This document shows positions 15,533 to 24,137 of a stretch of 24,351 bases of DNA, in pieces; the stretch's first letter is position 1, and each line of letters opens with the position of its first letter. The translations under genes and the position numbers were made by a program. Source of the DNA: DASYPQ01 sp041488095 (GTDB taxonomy: Bacteria; Planctomycetota; UBA1135; GCA-002686595); NCBI GenBank assembly GCA_041488095.1, contig JBGPOP010000051.1, positions 1 to 24,351 of the forward strand, given 5' to 3'. Under the pieces are notes generated by a model. That model saw nothing but the letters and a program-made list of their open reading frames with translations. It had not been told where the DNA came from and searched no databases.

Positions 15533-17653
15533 ATGGCTTCCGGTCCCCACCGCGTCTCCTGCTTCGCGCTCGCGGCGCTCTGCTCGGCGGGCTGCTCGGC
15601 ACTCGCTCGACAAAGCTCCCTCCACTACCCGGAGACTCCCCGCATGGACGTCGTCGACGACTACCACGGCACCCAGGTCGCCGATCCCTACCGCTGGCTC
15701 GAGGACCCCGACTCGCCCGGGACCCGCGCCTGGATCGCGGAGCAGAACCGGATGTCGCGCGGCTTCCTCGACGCGATCCCCGAGCGCGCGGCGATCCGCC
15801 GACGGCTCGAGGAGCTCTGGAACTACGAGCGCTTCTCGGTCCCCGCGAAAAAGGCCGGACGCTACTTCTTCACGCGCAACGACGGCCTGCAGAACCAGCC
15901 CGTTCTCTACGTCGCCCCTTCCCTCGAGGCCGAGCCCCGGGTCCTCCTCGACCCGAACGCGCTCTCGAAGGACGGCACCGTCGCGCTCTCCGGCACGGCC
16001 GTGAGCGAGGACGGGACCCTTCTCGCCTACGAGATCTCCGAGGCCGGCTCGGACTGGACCACCGTGCGTGTCCGCGACGTCGGAACAGGTCGCGATCTCG
16101 AGGACCGCGTGGACTGGGTCAAGTTCTCGGAGAGCTCCTGGACGCGCGACGGACTCGGCTTCTTCTATTCGACCTACCCCGATCACGACACGACGGGCAA
16201 GGTCGCGCTCAAGAACCAGAGCCTCCACTACCACCGCGTCGGCACCGCGCAGTCGGAGGACCGCCTGGTCTACGCTCGCACGGATCACCCCGATTGGGGC
16301 TTCGCCGGGAGGGTCGCACACGACGGCGAGCTGCTCGTCATCACGATCTGGCAAGGCACCGAGCGCAAGAACCGGATCTACCTCCAGGATCTCCGCCGCG
16401 CGGGCGCGCAGGTCACGGCGCTGCTCGACGACTTCGATGCCCAGTACGAGTTCATCGAGAAGCGCGGCTCCACGCTCTACTTCCGGACCGACCTCGACGC
16501 GCCGCGCGGGCGCGTGATGGCCATCGACCTCGACCAGCCCGAGCGCGCGAGCTGGCGCACCCTCGTGCCCGAGTCGACCGACACCCTCCAGAGCGCCCTG
16601 ATCGCCGGCGGACGCGTGATCGGCGTCTACCTCCAGGACGCGAAGAGCGACGTCCGCGTGTTCGACCTCGATGGACGTCCGATCGAGACGCTCGCGCTGC
16701 CGGGCATGGGCTCCGTCCACGAGCTCCGGGGCGATCCGGACGACCCCGAGGCCTTCTACGCGTTCACGAGCTTCACGGCGCCGACCTCGATCTGGCGCTT
16801 CGACGCCGGGAGCGGGAAGACCTCGCTCGTCCGCGCGCCCAAGGTCCGCTTCGATCCGGCGGACTACGTCACGCGGCAGGTGTTCTACGAGAGCAAGGAC
16901 GGCACGCGCGTGCCGATGTTCCTGACGCACAGGCAGGACCTCCAGCCGAGCGCGTCGACGCCGGCGCTGCTCTACGGGTACGGAGGCTTCGACATCCCGA
17001 TGACGCCCGAGTTCTCGCCCGCGAGCCTCGTCTGGATGGAGCGCGGCGGCCTGTACGCCGTCCCCTGCCTGCGCGGAGGCGGCGAGTACGGGCGCGAATG
17101 GCACGAGGCCGGCACCAAGGAGAGGAAGCAGAGCGTCTTCGACGACTGCATCGCCGCGGCGGAGCACCTCGTGGCGCACGGGCTGACCTCGCCCCGGAAG
17201 CTCGCGCTCCGCGGCCGGAGCAACGGCGGGCTGCTCGTCGGCGCGTGCCTGACGCAACGGCCCGACCTCTTCGGGGCTGCGCTGCCCGGCGTCGGGGTGC
17301 TGGACATGCTGCGCTACCACCGGTTCACGATAGGGTGGGCGTGGGCGTCGGACTACGGCACCTCGGACGACCCGCAGGCGTTCGCCTACCTCGTGCGCTA
17401 CTCGCCGCTCCACAACGTGCGCGAGGGCGTCGCCTACCCGCCGACCCTGATCACGACGGCCGACCACGACGACCGGGTCGTGCCGGCGCACAGCTTCAAG
17501 TTCGCGGCCGCGCTGCAGCACGCGCAGGCCGGGCCGGCGCCCATCCTGATCCGCATCGGGAAACGCGCCGGCCACGGGGCGGGCAAGCCCACGTCGATGC
17601 AGATCGACGAGGTCGCGGACGAGTGGGCGTTCCTGGAGGCCGCGCTGCGCTAG
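15533..17653 (+). CDS. Prolyl oligopeptidase, S9A family
   Basis: The 706-aa length is typical. The N-terminus is a signal peptide, possibly a lipoprotein signal (SAGC near residue 21, with an atypical -3 residue). A seven-bladed propeller spans about 100-450, and the alpha/beta-hydrolase part begins with the N-terminal DYHGTQVADPYRWLED segment and continues from about 460. The catalytic residues are S563 in GRSNGG, D646 in DHDDRVVP and H681 in AGHGAGKP. RGGGEYGREWHEAG, a family signature, is at about 514-527. The usual GGSNGG is GRSNGG here, which still keeps GxSxG. The enzyme should cleave after proline in short peptides, probably in the periplasm. It starts 9 bp after the amidase frame and 34 bp before the oxidoreductase gene, so one operon is likely. 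Confidence 0.95.
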   Translation: MASGPHRVSCFALAALCSAGCSALARQSSLHYPETPRMDVVDDYHGTQVADPYRWLEDPDSPGTRAWIAEQNRMSRGFLDAIPERAAIRRRLEELWNYERFSVPAKKAGRYFFTRNDGLQNQPVLYVAPSLEAEPRVLLDPNALSKDGTVALSGTAVSEDGTLLAYEISEAGSDWTTVRVRDVGTGRDLEDRVDWVKFSESSWTRDGLGFFYSTYPDHDTTGKVALKNQSLHYHRVGTAQSEDRLVYARTDHPDWGFAGRVAHDGELLVITIWQGTERKNRIYLQDLRRAGAQVTALLDDFDAQYEFIEKRGSTLYFRTDLDAPRGRVMAIDLDQPERASWRTLVPESTDTLQSALIAGGRVIGVYLQDAKSDVRVFDLDGRPIETLALPGMGSVHELRGDPDDPEAFYAFTSFTAPTSIWRFDAGSGKTSLVRAPKVRFDPADYVTRQVFYESKDGTRVPMFLTHRQDLQPSASTPALLYGYGGFDIPMTPEFSPASLVWMERGGLYAVPCLRGGGEYGREWHEAGTKERKQSVFDDCIAAAEHLVAHGLTSPRKLALRGRSNGGLLVGACLTQRPDLFGAALPGVGVLDMLRYHRFTIGWAWASDYGTSDDPQAFAYLVRYSPLHNVREGVAYPPTLITTADHDDRVVPAHSFKFAAALQHAQAGPAPILIRIGKRAGHGAGKPTSMQIDEVADEWAFLEAALR

Positions 17654-17687
17654 CGCGGGGACACTCGAGACGGAAGGACCGCCCGCC

Positions 17688-19907
17688 ATGCCCCGCACCC
17701 CGCGCTCTCGCGCTTCGCTGCTGCACGGATGGGCCCCATTCGGGCTGTTTCGGACGAAGCCGAGGCACTTCCGGGAGATGCTGCGGATCGCTTGGGACAA
17801 CCGCGACAGCCTTCCTTATGCATGGCGCGTGCTCAGTCGCGGAGTGTGCGACGGCTGCGCGCTCGGGACGAGCGGGCTGCGCGACTGGACGATCCCTGGC
17901 ACTCACCTCTGCATGGTGCGCCTCGAGCTCCTGCGCCTGAACACGATGGGTGCGCTCGATCCGGCGGTGCTCGCGGACGCTGGCGCGCTCCGCGGCCGGA
18001 CCTCGCGGGAGCTGCGCGAGCTCGGCCGCCTCCCCTTCCCGATGCGGCGGCGGAAGGGCGAGAAGGGATTCGAGCGCATCTCCTTCCCCGAGCTATGGAA
18101 GGAGGTCGGGCCGCGTTGGCGCAGCTTCGATCCCAGCCGCACCGCGATGTACGTGACGAGCCGCGGCGTGACGAACGAGGTCTACTACGTCGCGCAGAAG
18201 GTCATGCGCTACCTCGGCAGCAACCACGTCGACAACTCGGCGCGCCTGTGCCACTCGCCCTCGACGAACGCCCTGAAGAGCACCATCGGGTTCGGCGCGA
18301 CGACGTGCTCCTACAAGGATTGGTACGAGGCCGACCTGATCGTGTTCCTGGGATCCAATCCGGCCAACGACCAGCCGGTGACGACCAAGTATCTGTACGA
18401 GGCGCGGCGGCGCGGAGCGCGCGTGCTGTCGGTCAACGCGTACCGCGAGCCGGGTCTCGAGCGCTACTGGATCCCCTCGAACGTCGACTCGGCGCTCTTC
18501 GGCACCGACTTGTGCGACCGGGCGTTCCTCGTGCGCGTGGGCGGGGACCTCGCCTTCCTGAACGCCGTGCAGAAGATCCTGATCGCGAGAGGAGCGGTGA
18601 GTCGCGACTTCATCCAGAGCGCGACGAACGGATTCGCCGAGCTCGGGCGAGCCCTCGACGCTCAACCCATGGAGGAGCTCCTCTCCGCCTGCGGCCTGCC
18701 GCTCTCCGAAGTCGAGGCGTTCGCGAGCGAGGTCGAGAAGGCCGACCGCGGCGTGCTGGTGTGGTCGATGGGCATCACGCAGCACGCGGGCGGCGGCGAC
18801 ACGGTGCGCGCGATCGCGAACCTGGCGCTCCTGCGCGAATGGGTCGGCCGTCCCGGAACGGGGCTGATGCCGATCCGCGGGCACTCGGGAGTCCAGGGCG
18901 GAGCCGAGATGGGCTGCTACTCGACCGCGCTGCCCGGCGGGTTGCCGATCGACGCGGCGAGCGCGCGCCGCTTCCGCGATCTGTGGGGCTTCGACGTGCC
19001 CTCACAGCCGGGCCTGACCACGGTCGAGGTCCTCGAAGCCGCGGGGCGAGGCGGAATCGAGGGCCTGTACTGCATCGGCGGCAACTTCCTCGAGACGATG
19101 CCGCAGCCGCGGCGGATCGAGAGCGCGCTCGGGAGGATTCCGCTGCGGATCCACAGCGATATCGTGGTCACCTCGCAGATGCTCGTCGAGCCCGCCGAGA
19201 CGGTCTACCTCCTCCCCGCGCGCACGCGCTACGAGCAACCCGGGGGCGGGACGGAGACGACCACCGAGCGGCGGGTGATCTTCTCTCCCTACATTTCGGG
19301 GCACGAGATCGGCGAGGCGAAGAGCGAGTGGGAGATGCTCCTCGACTTCGCGCGCGCGGTGCGGCCGGAGGGTTACGACAACGTGCACTTCGACAGCGCG
19401 AGCGCGATCCGCAGCGAGATCGAGCAGGCCGTGCCAGCGTACCGCGGGATCGCGGCGTTCGCGAAGCAGGGCGATCAGTTCCAGTGGGGAGGCGAGCGCC
19501 TGTGCGAGGGGCGACGCTTCCCGACCGCCGACGGGCGCGCGCACTTCCAGCCGGTGAAGCCGGCGGGCGCGCTTCCGCGCGAGGGCCGGTTCGTGCTGGC
19601 GACGCGCCGCGGCAAGCAGTTCAACTCGATGGTCCAGCGCGAACGCGACCCGCTGACGGGCGCGGACCGCGACCACGTCTTCGTTTCGCACCCGGATGCG
19701 ATCCGCCTGGGGCTCTCGACCGGCGATCCCGTGATCGTGCGGAGCGAGGTCGGTGAGCTGCGCGGCCGCGCCTTCGTCGCCGACGTCGCGCTCGGCACGC
19801 TGCAGGCGCACTGGCCCGAAGCGAACGTCCTCATCGCGCCCGGGCGTGTCGACAAGGACGGCGGCGTGCCCGACTACAACGCCGAGGTGACGTTAGCGCG
19901 CGGCTGA
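17688..19907 (+). CDS. FdhF/YdeP-family molybdopterin oxidoreductase
   Basis: The 739-aa protein matches the formate dehydrogenase alpha-like family (TIGR01701 type, E. coli YdeP relative). Its N-terminus carries the family's GVCDGCALGTSGLRDW segment with C54, C57 and C75. The molybdopterin-binding core follows, with NSARLCHSPS, FLGSNPANDQP and MGITQHAGGGDTVRAIANL, then RGHSGVQGGAEMG. C188-H189 aligns with Sec140-His141 of E. coli FdhF, so Cys may be the Mo or W ligand. A C-terminal cap (about 620-739) is the dinucleotide-binding domain. There is no Tat signal, so the enzyme is cytoplasmic. The electron acceptor and substrate are unknown, since family members are not proven formate dehydrogenases. 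No fdhD-like gene is nearby. GGAAGGA lies 10-11 bases before the ATG. Confidence 0.9.
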   Translation: MPRTPRSRASLLHGWAPFGLFRTKPRHFREMLRIAWDNRDSLPYAWRVLSRGVCDGCALGTSGLRDWTIPGTHLCMVRLELLRLNTMGALDPAVLADAGALRGRTSRELRELGRLPFPMRRRKGEKGFERISFPELWKEVGPRWRSFDPSRTAMYVTSRGVTNEVYYVAQKVMRYLGSNHVDNSARLCHSPSTNALKSTIGFGATTCSYKDWYEADLIVFLGSNPANDQPVTTKYLYEARRRGARVLSVNAYREPGLERYWIPSNVDSALFGTDLCDRAFLVRVGGDLAFLNAVQKILIARGAVSRDFIQSATNGFAELGRALDAQPMEELLSACGLPLSEVEAFASEVEKADRGVLVWSMGITQHAGGGDTVRAIANLALLREWVGRPGTGLMPIRGHSGVQGGAEMGCYSTALPGGLPIDAASARRFRDLWGFDVPSQPGLTTVEVLEAAGRGGIEGLYCIGGNFLETMPQPRRIESALGRIPLRIHSDIVVTSQMLVEPAETVYLLPARTRYEQPGGGTETTTERRVIFSPYISGHEIGEAKSEWEMLLDFARAVRPEGYDNVHFDSASAIRSEIEQAVPAYRGIAAFAKQGDQFQWGGERLCEGRRFPTADGRAHFQPVKPAGALPREGRFVLATRRGKQFNSMVQRERDPLTGADRDHVFVSHPDAIRLGLSTGDPVIVRSEVGELRGRAFVADVALGTLQAHWPEANVLIAPGRVDKDGGVPDYNAEVTLARG

Positions 19908-19933
19908 GGGGACTTCGCGAGCAGAAGCCTCAG
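19904..19933. terminator. Bidirectional terminator hairpin across convergent stop codons
   Basis: CTGAGG (19904-19909) pairs with CCTCAG (19928-19933), and CTTC (19913-19916) pairs with GAAG (19924-19927). The result is a 10-bp stem with a 3-base bulge on one side and a 7-base loop. Both stop codons (19905-19907 plus, 19930-19932 minus) lie inside the stem. Confidence 0.45.
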
Positions 19934-21126
19934 TGGGAGCTTCCGACCGGCGCGCCAACCAGCAGCTTCACCATCGCGTCCAGATCGAGCACCGAAGGCA
20001 CCGACGGATCGTTCGAGTTCAACGTCACCTGTCGGATGTTCAGATTCCCTGCCGCCTGCCGCGCCAGCCACATTCGCCCCCCACCGGTCGAGAGGGCTTT
20101 GCGCATCAAGCTGTCCTTGAGGCCCTCCGAACGCGCGATGAGCTGATCGCCCTCGAACGCCAGCCGGTCGCGGTCCGCCTTCGCGGCGGCACGCCGCGTC
20201 TCGTCGTAGAACTTCGTGCCCGAGCGGACCGCCGCGATCTCCCCGCGACCCTGCGCGGACCGCTCCGCGATGCGGCGGTCCCAATCGGCTGCGATCGTCC
20301 TGGCCGAGTTCTCGATCTCCTGCTGGAAGACCTCGATCTTCGCGCGCTGCGCATCGACCCCCGTCGCGGCTTCCTGGAGGAGCGACTGCTGGGCCGCGAG
20401 CTGCTTCGCCTGCAGCTTCTTCTCGTACTGCGGTCCGAACCACACCTGCGTCACGAGCACGCTCTCCACCTCGACGTGATCCTCCGCGAGGAGCGCGTCG
20501 AGCTTCCTCGTGACGCCCGCGCTGCACAGGAGGCGCGGCTCCGTGGCTGCGATCTCCTCCGTCGAGAGGGTCGCGAGCTCCTGCGCGAGAACCGTCTCCG
20601 CCGTTGCCCGGACGCGCCGCCGCCACGCACTCTTCAGGCCGTCCCGCACGAGCTGCCAGGCCTCGCCCTTCCTCACCCGGTGCACCACCGAAGCGCCCAG
20701 CTTCACCACGTTGCCGTCGCGCGTGCGCACATCCAGGATGTCGAAGTCCCCTCCCTCCGTCTCCCACGCGAACGAGAGCACCTGCGTCGTTCCGTCCACG
20801 AGGTGCCAGCTCTCGTAGAAGGGCAGGCTCAGGTACAGCCCCGGACCGTAGTCGCGCTCGACGATCCCGCGACCCCCGAAGTCCACCTGCCTCACGCCGA
20901 TCTCTCCCGGCCGGACGCGGACGAGGCAGGTCGCGCCCACGCCGATCCCGATGCCCGCGAGCGCGCTCGACAGCGCCAGGACCCGCACTCCCGCGCGCAG
21001 CGGCGCGAACCTCGCGATCCGCTTCGCTCCCAGCGCCAGGATGTGCAGCAGCGCGGCCGTCGCGCGCAGGCCGGCTCGCATGGCGGAGAGGAATGGCCTC
21101 AACCACCGACCGAGGATCTCGTTCAC
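19930..21126 (-). CDS. Membrane-anchored SPFH (band 7) protein with coiled coil, second of a pair
   Basis: The 398-aa protein has an amphipathic basic N-terminus, a membrane helix (about 46-68), an SPFH domain (about 70-235: VRPGEIGVRQVDFGGRGIVE, then YGPGLYLSLPF) and a long charged helix (about 232-330, rich in Gln/Ala/Arg/Glu). The C-terminal tail holds GGGRMWLARQAAGNL. This layout is like HflK/HflC or flotillin-type proteins, which form ring-shaped or cage-like membrane scaffolds. The start is GTG at 21126, with a strong GAGGAGGG 4-5 bases upstream that overlaps the previous gene's TGA, so translation is probably coupled. No ftsH or nfeD partner is in view. The SPFH class is clear, the partner complex is not. 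Confidence 0.85.
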   Translation of the reverse strand: MNEILGRWLRPFLSAMRAGLRATAALLHILALGAKRIARFAPLRAGVRVLALSSALAGIGIGVGATCLVRVRPGEIGVRQVDFGGRGIVERDYGPGLYLSLPFYESWHLVDGTTQVLSFAWETEGGDFDILDVRTRDGNVVKLGASVVHRVRKGEAWQLVRDGLKSAWRRRVRATAETVLAQELATLSTEEIAATEPRLLCSAGVTRKLDALLAEDHVEVESVLVTQVWFGPQYEKKLQAKQLAAQQSLLQEAATGVDAQRAKIEVFQQEIENSARTIAADWDRRIAERSAQGRGEIAAVRSGTKFYDETRRAAAKADRDRLAFEGDQLIARSEGLKDSLMRKALSTGGGRMWLARQAAGNLNIRQVTLNSNDPSVPSVLDLDAMVKLLVGAPVGSSH

Positions 21127-21136
21127 GAATCCCTCC

Positions 21137-22294
21137 TCACGGCTTCCCTCTAGGACCCGCGGTCACGCTCTCGTACTCCACCCGATGCGGAGCGGGATCG
21201 CGGCTGTAGGGCAGGAGATCGAACTGGATCCCGGCGAGCTTCTTGACCAGGGCCTCGCGCACGGGGAGGTCCCCGGAGCGCTCGAGGTCGAGGCCTTCCT
21301 TGTACACGGCCCTCGCGGCCCCGACGTAGCGGGCCTTGAGGAGAGCGGCCTGACCCTGCTTCTCGAGCTTCATCGCGAGGCCGGCCTTCTGCTCGTCGAG
21401 GAAGAAGTCGTCCGCATCCTGCCGGATCCGGATGTCATCCCTGACGGCGGCTCCCAGGTCGCGCACGAGGTCGCCTTCGAGCTTCTTCATCTCCACCTCC
21501 TTGTCCTCGCGTGCACGCGCCTCGCGCTGCGTCTTGTCCTTCTCGAGCCGTTCGAGCTGCGCCTGGAGCTGCTCGGCGTCCTGGTCGAAGGTCTTGCGAC
21601 GCGCGATCGCGTCCTCGTAGGCCTTGTCGAAGCTCGGCTGGCCGGCCGAGATCCCGAGCACCTCGATCCCATGCGGCCGCAACGCCGCATTCAGGCGCGC
21701 GAACGCGGCGCGCGTCGCGGGCTGGATGCACTCGCCGCGGGCGACCTCCTCGGACGTGTAGCGCCCGAATTCGTCGCGCAGGATCGAGCGCGCCTGCGCG
21801 AGCAGGAGCCCCTTCTTCACGACCGCCCCCTTCGAGGCGCCACCCTTCTCGGTGCCCTCGGAGCCGGCATCGTCGAGCACGGCTGCAGACGCCTCGGGCA
21901 CCAGCGCGTACTGCAGCTCCACGTTCCCGAACCAGAAGCTCGAGCCGTCCTTCGCCCGTGCCATCAGCTGCGGCACGCGATCGCCCCCGTCCGGACGGCT
22001 GCCCTGCATGACGAGAGCGCGAGGGCTGCGGTCGAGCAGGTGCACTTTCTGGAGCAAGGGCAGGAAGGCGACGTAGCCCGGCCGGCTCACCACCCTCCGC
22101 TCCCCGCTCCAGCGATCGAGGATCACCGCGATCTGGTCGTCGGCCACGTGCACCAGCCCCGAGTCTCCAGTGCGGCGATAGGCGCCGAGCCAGAGCAGGG
22201 CGGGCGAGAGCAGCAGGGAGAGGACGATCGGCAGGATCCATCGCCCGCGGCGCGGTATCCTCGCCGGAGGCTGCGCGGGGGATGTCGGGTTCAT
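21137..22294 (-). CDS. Membrane-anchored SPFH (band 7) protein with coiled coil, first of a pair
   Basis: The 385-aa protein has one membrane helix (about 19-39), a band 7-like domain (about 45-225: VHVADDQIAVILDRWSGE, then RPGYVAFLPLLQKV) and a charged coiled coil (about 220-290: ARRKTFDQDAEQLQAQLERL). Its C-terminal region is shared in style, not sequence, with the next gene. It is 10 bp upstream of the second SPFH gene and both are transcribed leftward, which suggests a hetero-oligomeric HflK/HflC-like assembly. The SPFH part is more diverged than in the downstream protein and contains an acidic-glycine insert (DDAGSEGTEKGG). The start is ATG at 22294; an upstream ATG at 22315 is possible. 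The frame runs back to 22471 but that stretch lacks protein character. Confidence 0.8.
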   Translation of the reverse strand: MNPTSPAQPPARIPRRGRWILPIVLSLLLSPALLWLGAYRRTGDSGLVHVADDQIAVILDRWSGERRVVSRPGYVAFLPLLQKVHLLDRSPRALVMQGSRPDGGDRVPQLMARAKDGSSFWFGNVELQYALVPEASAAVLDDAGSEGTEKGGASKGAVVKKGLLLAQARSILRDEFGRYTSEEVARGECIQPATRAAFARLNAALRPHGIEVLGISAGQPSFDKAYEDAIARRKTFDQDAEQLQAQLERLEKDKTQREARAREDKEVEMKKLEGDLVRDLGAAVRDDIRIRQDADDFFLDEQKAGLAMKLEKQGQAALLKARYVGAARAVYKEGLDLERSGDLPVREALVKKLAGIQFDLLPYSRDPAPHRVEYESVTAGPRGKP

Positions 22295-22461
22295 CCGCTC
22301 ACTCTTCACCGTCATGGGGGACCAGGGCTCGTGCTCCCCGCTTCCACGCCAGGAGCGCGCGTCGAACACATCGCGAACCCGGCGGTTTCGCCCTCGGGCT
22401 TGAATTCGCGCGCCGCGCGCGCCAGCTTGGCCGCCTCTTCCACCCCCAGCGAGGTCCCTCC

Positions 22462-23091
22462 ATGAACGCACGACGCGCCCTTCCGATCCTCGGTTTCCTT
22501 TCCGCCGTCACCGTGTGCCTGGCCTTGGCCAGGCCTCAGGCCCCGACGAAAGGCGCACCCCCCGCTGCAGCGGCCGGGTCCTACCAGGTCGACCCGGTCC
22601 ACTCGACGGTGATCTACCGCATCAAGCACCTGAACACGAGCTGGTCCTACGGACGGTTCGACAAGATCTCCGGCACCGTTGCGATCGACACCGCCAAGCC
22701 GGAGAAGTCGTCCGTGTCGGTCGAGATCGATGTCGGCAGCCTCGACACGGGCAACAAGAAGCGCGACAGCGACGTGAAGGGCCCCGACTTCTTCGATGCC
22801 GTTCAGTTTCCGACCGCGACGTTCGCCAGCAAGACCGTCAAGAAGACCGCGGAAGGCAAGTATTCGGTGTCCGGCGAGTTCAACCTGCACGGCGTCAAGA
22901 AGCCGCTGACCGTCGACTTCGAGGAGATCGGACATTCCGACACCAAGATGGGCGTCCGCGCGGGGTACTACGGCGTCTTCGTGATCAAGCGCAGCGACTT
23001 CGGCATGAAGGTCATGCCCGACGCGGTCGGCGACGACGTGCAGGTCACGGTCAGCATCGAAGGCACCCAGACCGAGAGCGCCGGCAAGTAG
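22462..23091 (+). CDS. YceI-family secreted lipocalin-like protein
   Basis: The 209-aa protein has a signal peptide (1-26) and an Ala/Pro linker, then a YceI domain (about 40-205). Family motifs are present: YQVDPVHSTVIYRIKHL, SYGRFDKISGTVAID, then FFDAVQFPTATFAS, FNLHGVKKPLTV, and GVFVIKRSDFGM. YceI proteins form a beta-barrel that binds polyisoprenoids or similar lipids in the periplasm. The start is ATG 22462, with GCGAGG about 8 bases upstream. The frame is open further upstream to 22282 but the extension precedes the signal peptide and is rejected. The gene is divergent from the SPFH pair (167 bp between starts) and 34 bp before the membrane-protein gene. Confidence 0.93.
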   Translation: MNARRALPILGFLSAVTVCLALARPQAPTKGAPPAAAAGSYQVDPVHSTVIYRIKHLNTSWSYGRFDKISGTVAIDTAKPEKSSVSVEIDVGSLDTGNKKRDSDVKGPDFFDAVQFPTATFASKTVKKTAEGKYSVSGEFNLHGVKKPLTVDFEEIGHSDTKMGVRAGYYGVFVIKRSDFGMKVMPDAVGDDVQVTVSIEGTQTESAGK

Positions 23092-23125
23092 GCGGAGGCG
23101 GCGCGCGCTTCGACCGGGCGACCCG

Positions 23126-23989
23126 ATGCTCGGCCTGCTCCGGATCGCGCTCGGCATCTTCGGGCCCGCGCTGTTCTGCGGGCTGCTCCTGACCGGGGCA
23201 CAACGCGCCGGAGCGGGAGCGCGCACGGCGCTCTCGGGCGTCGCCTTCGGCACGGCCTGGTTTGCCGCCTACGTCGCCCTGGCCGGCACGCCCGCATGGC
23301 CTTCGGCGGAAAAGATTCCGGCGGCGCGGGACTGGCTCGCATGGGTCGTCTTGCTCGCTGCGCTCGCTTCCCTCCTGCACCTGACCCGGATCCCGGCCCG
23401 GATGCTCGCCGCGATCACCCGCCCGGTGCTGTCGGCCGCGCTTGTCGTCCTCTCGCTTCGCACCTGGGCGGAGCGCAGCGGCTCCTGGGCGACCCTCGGC
23501 CTCTCCTTCCTCGTGATCCTCTCCGCATGGACCGCCGCCGACCGTTGGATCGCTCGCGCCGATGGGCCGCGGGCGCCCCTGGCGCTGCTCGTTGCGGCGA
23601 TCGGTGTGAGCCTCGCCAACCATCTCGCGCACAGCGCCCTGCTCGGAGCCATCGCGGGCGCGCTGGCAGCCTCCCTAGCGGCGAGCACGATCCTCGCCGC
23701 TCTCGTCCCCTCCTTCCGTCTGCTCTCCGGTGCCCGCGCCGTGATCGCGCTCGTCCTCGCCGGCTGCGTGCTCGACGGCCTCGTCTTCAGCGACCTGCCG
23801 CTCGCCAGCGCGCTGCTCCTCACCGGCGCGGTCCTCGCGCCCGGGCTCCTCGACCTCCGCGGCGCTCGTTCCGAAGGCATCGGAGGGCGAGGCTCCTGGA
23901 AGAACGCCCTGCTCGGCGCGGCTCTCGCGTTCGTCCCGACGGCGCTGGCGGTCTGGATCGCCTGGACGCCGGGCGAGGACCTGTTCTGA
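23126..23989 (+). CDS. Polytopic membrane protein of unknown function
   Basis: The 287-aa product is almost entirely hydrophobic, with about nine or ten helices (roughly 5-23, 36-53, 69-86, 99-112, 121-137, 150-167, 171-194, 203-222, 226-243, 260-280). I do not recognise a family. No transport signature, metal-ligand cluster or catalytic motif is visible, apart from an ANHLAH segment near 164-169. It follows the YceI gene by 34 bp and may be co-transcribed. No Shine-Dalgarno sequence precedes the ATG. It may be an integral partner of an envelope function, but nothing in the sequence says which. Confidence 0.65.
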   Translation: MLGLLRIALGIFGPALFCGLLLTGAQRAGAGARTALSGVAFGTAWFAAYVALAGTPAWPSAEKIPAARDWLAWVVLLAALASLLHLTRIPARMLAAITRPVLSAALVVLSLRTWAERSGSWATLGLSFLVILSAWTAADRWIARADGPRAPLALLVAAIGVSLANHLAHSALLGAIAGALAASLAASTILAALVPSFRLLSGARAVIALVLAGCVLDGLVFSDLPLASALLLTGAVLAPGLLDLRGARSEGIGGRGSWKNALLGAALAFVPTALAVWIAWTPGEDLF

Positions 23990-24091
23990 CGCGAGCTACC
24001 GAATCTGGCCCACATCGCTGTCTAGGGATACTGATGCTCGAGGAGGTTTTTCCGGCTTTGTGCTGAAACCAGGGAGGGTTCATCCAGTCCC

Positions 24092-24112
24092 GCCGGGGCA
24101 TCACACCCCGGC
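24092..24112. terminator. Hairpin before the right-edge zinc-ribbon gene
   Basis: GCCGGGG (24092-24098) and CCCCGGC (24106-24112) form a perfect 7-bp stem with a 7-base loop. It lies 102 bp after the membrane-protein stop and 25 bp before the GTG of the next frame. It could end the upstream transcript or belong to the left end of an insertion sequence. Confidence 0.3.
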
Positions 24113-24137
24113 CTCGCCCGGGGAGAAAGGACCTCCA

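Noticed and set aside
13898..17800. 1300-codon open frame on the minus strand
   Set aside because: It lies opposite the amidase and prolyl oligopeptidase, both with full family motifs. Its composition (Arg, Ala, Gly, Glu, Val) is that of a shadow frame and no domain is visible.
14635..17940. 1101-codon open frame on the plus strand in another frame
   Set aside because: It overlaps the amidase and S9A genes, is Arg/Gly/Pro-rich and has no recognisable motif.
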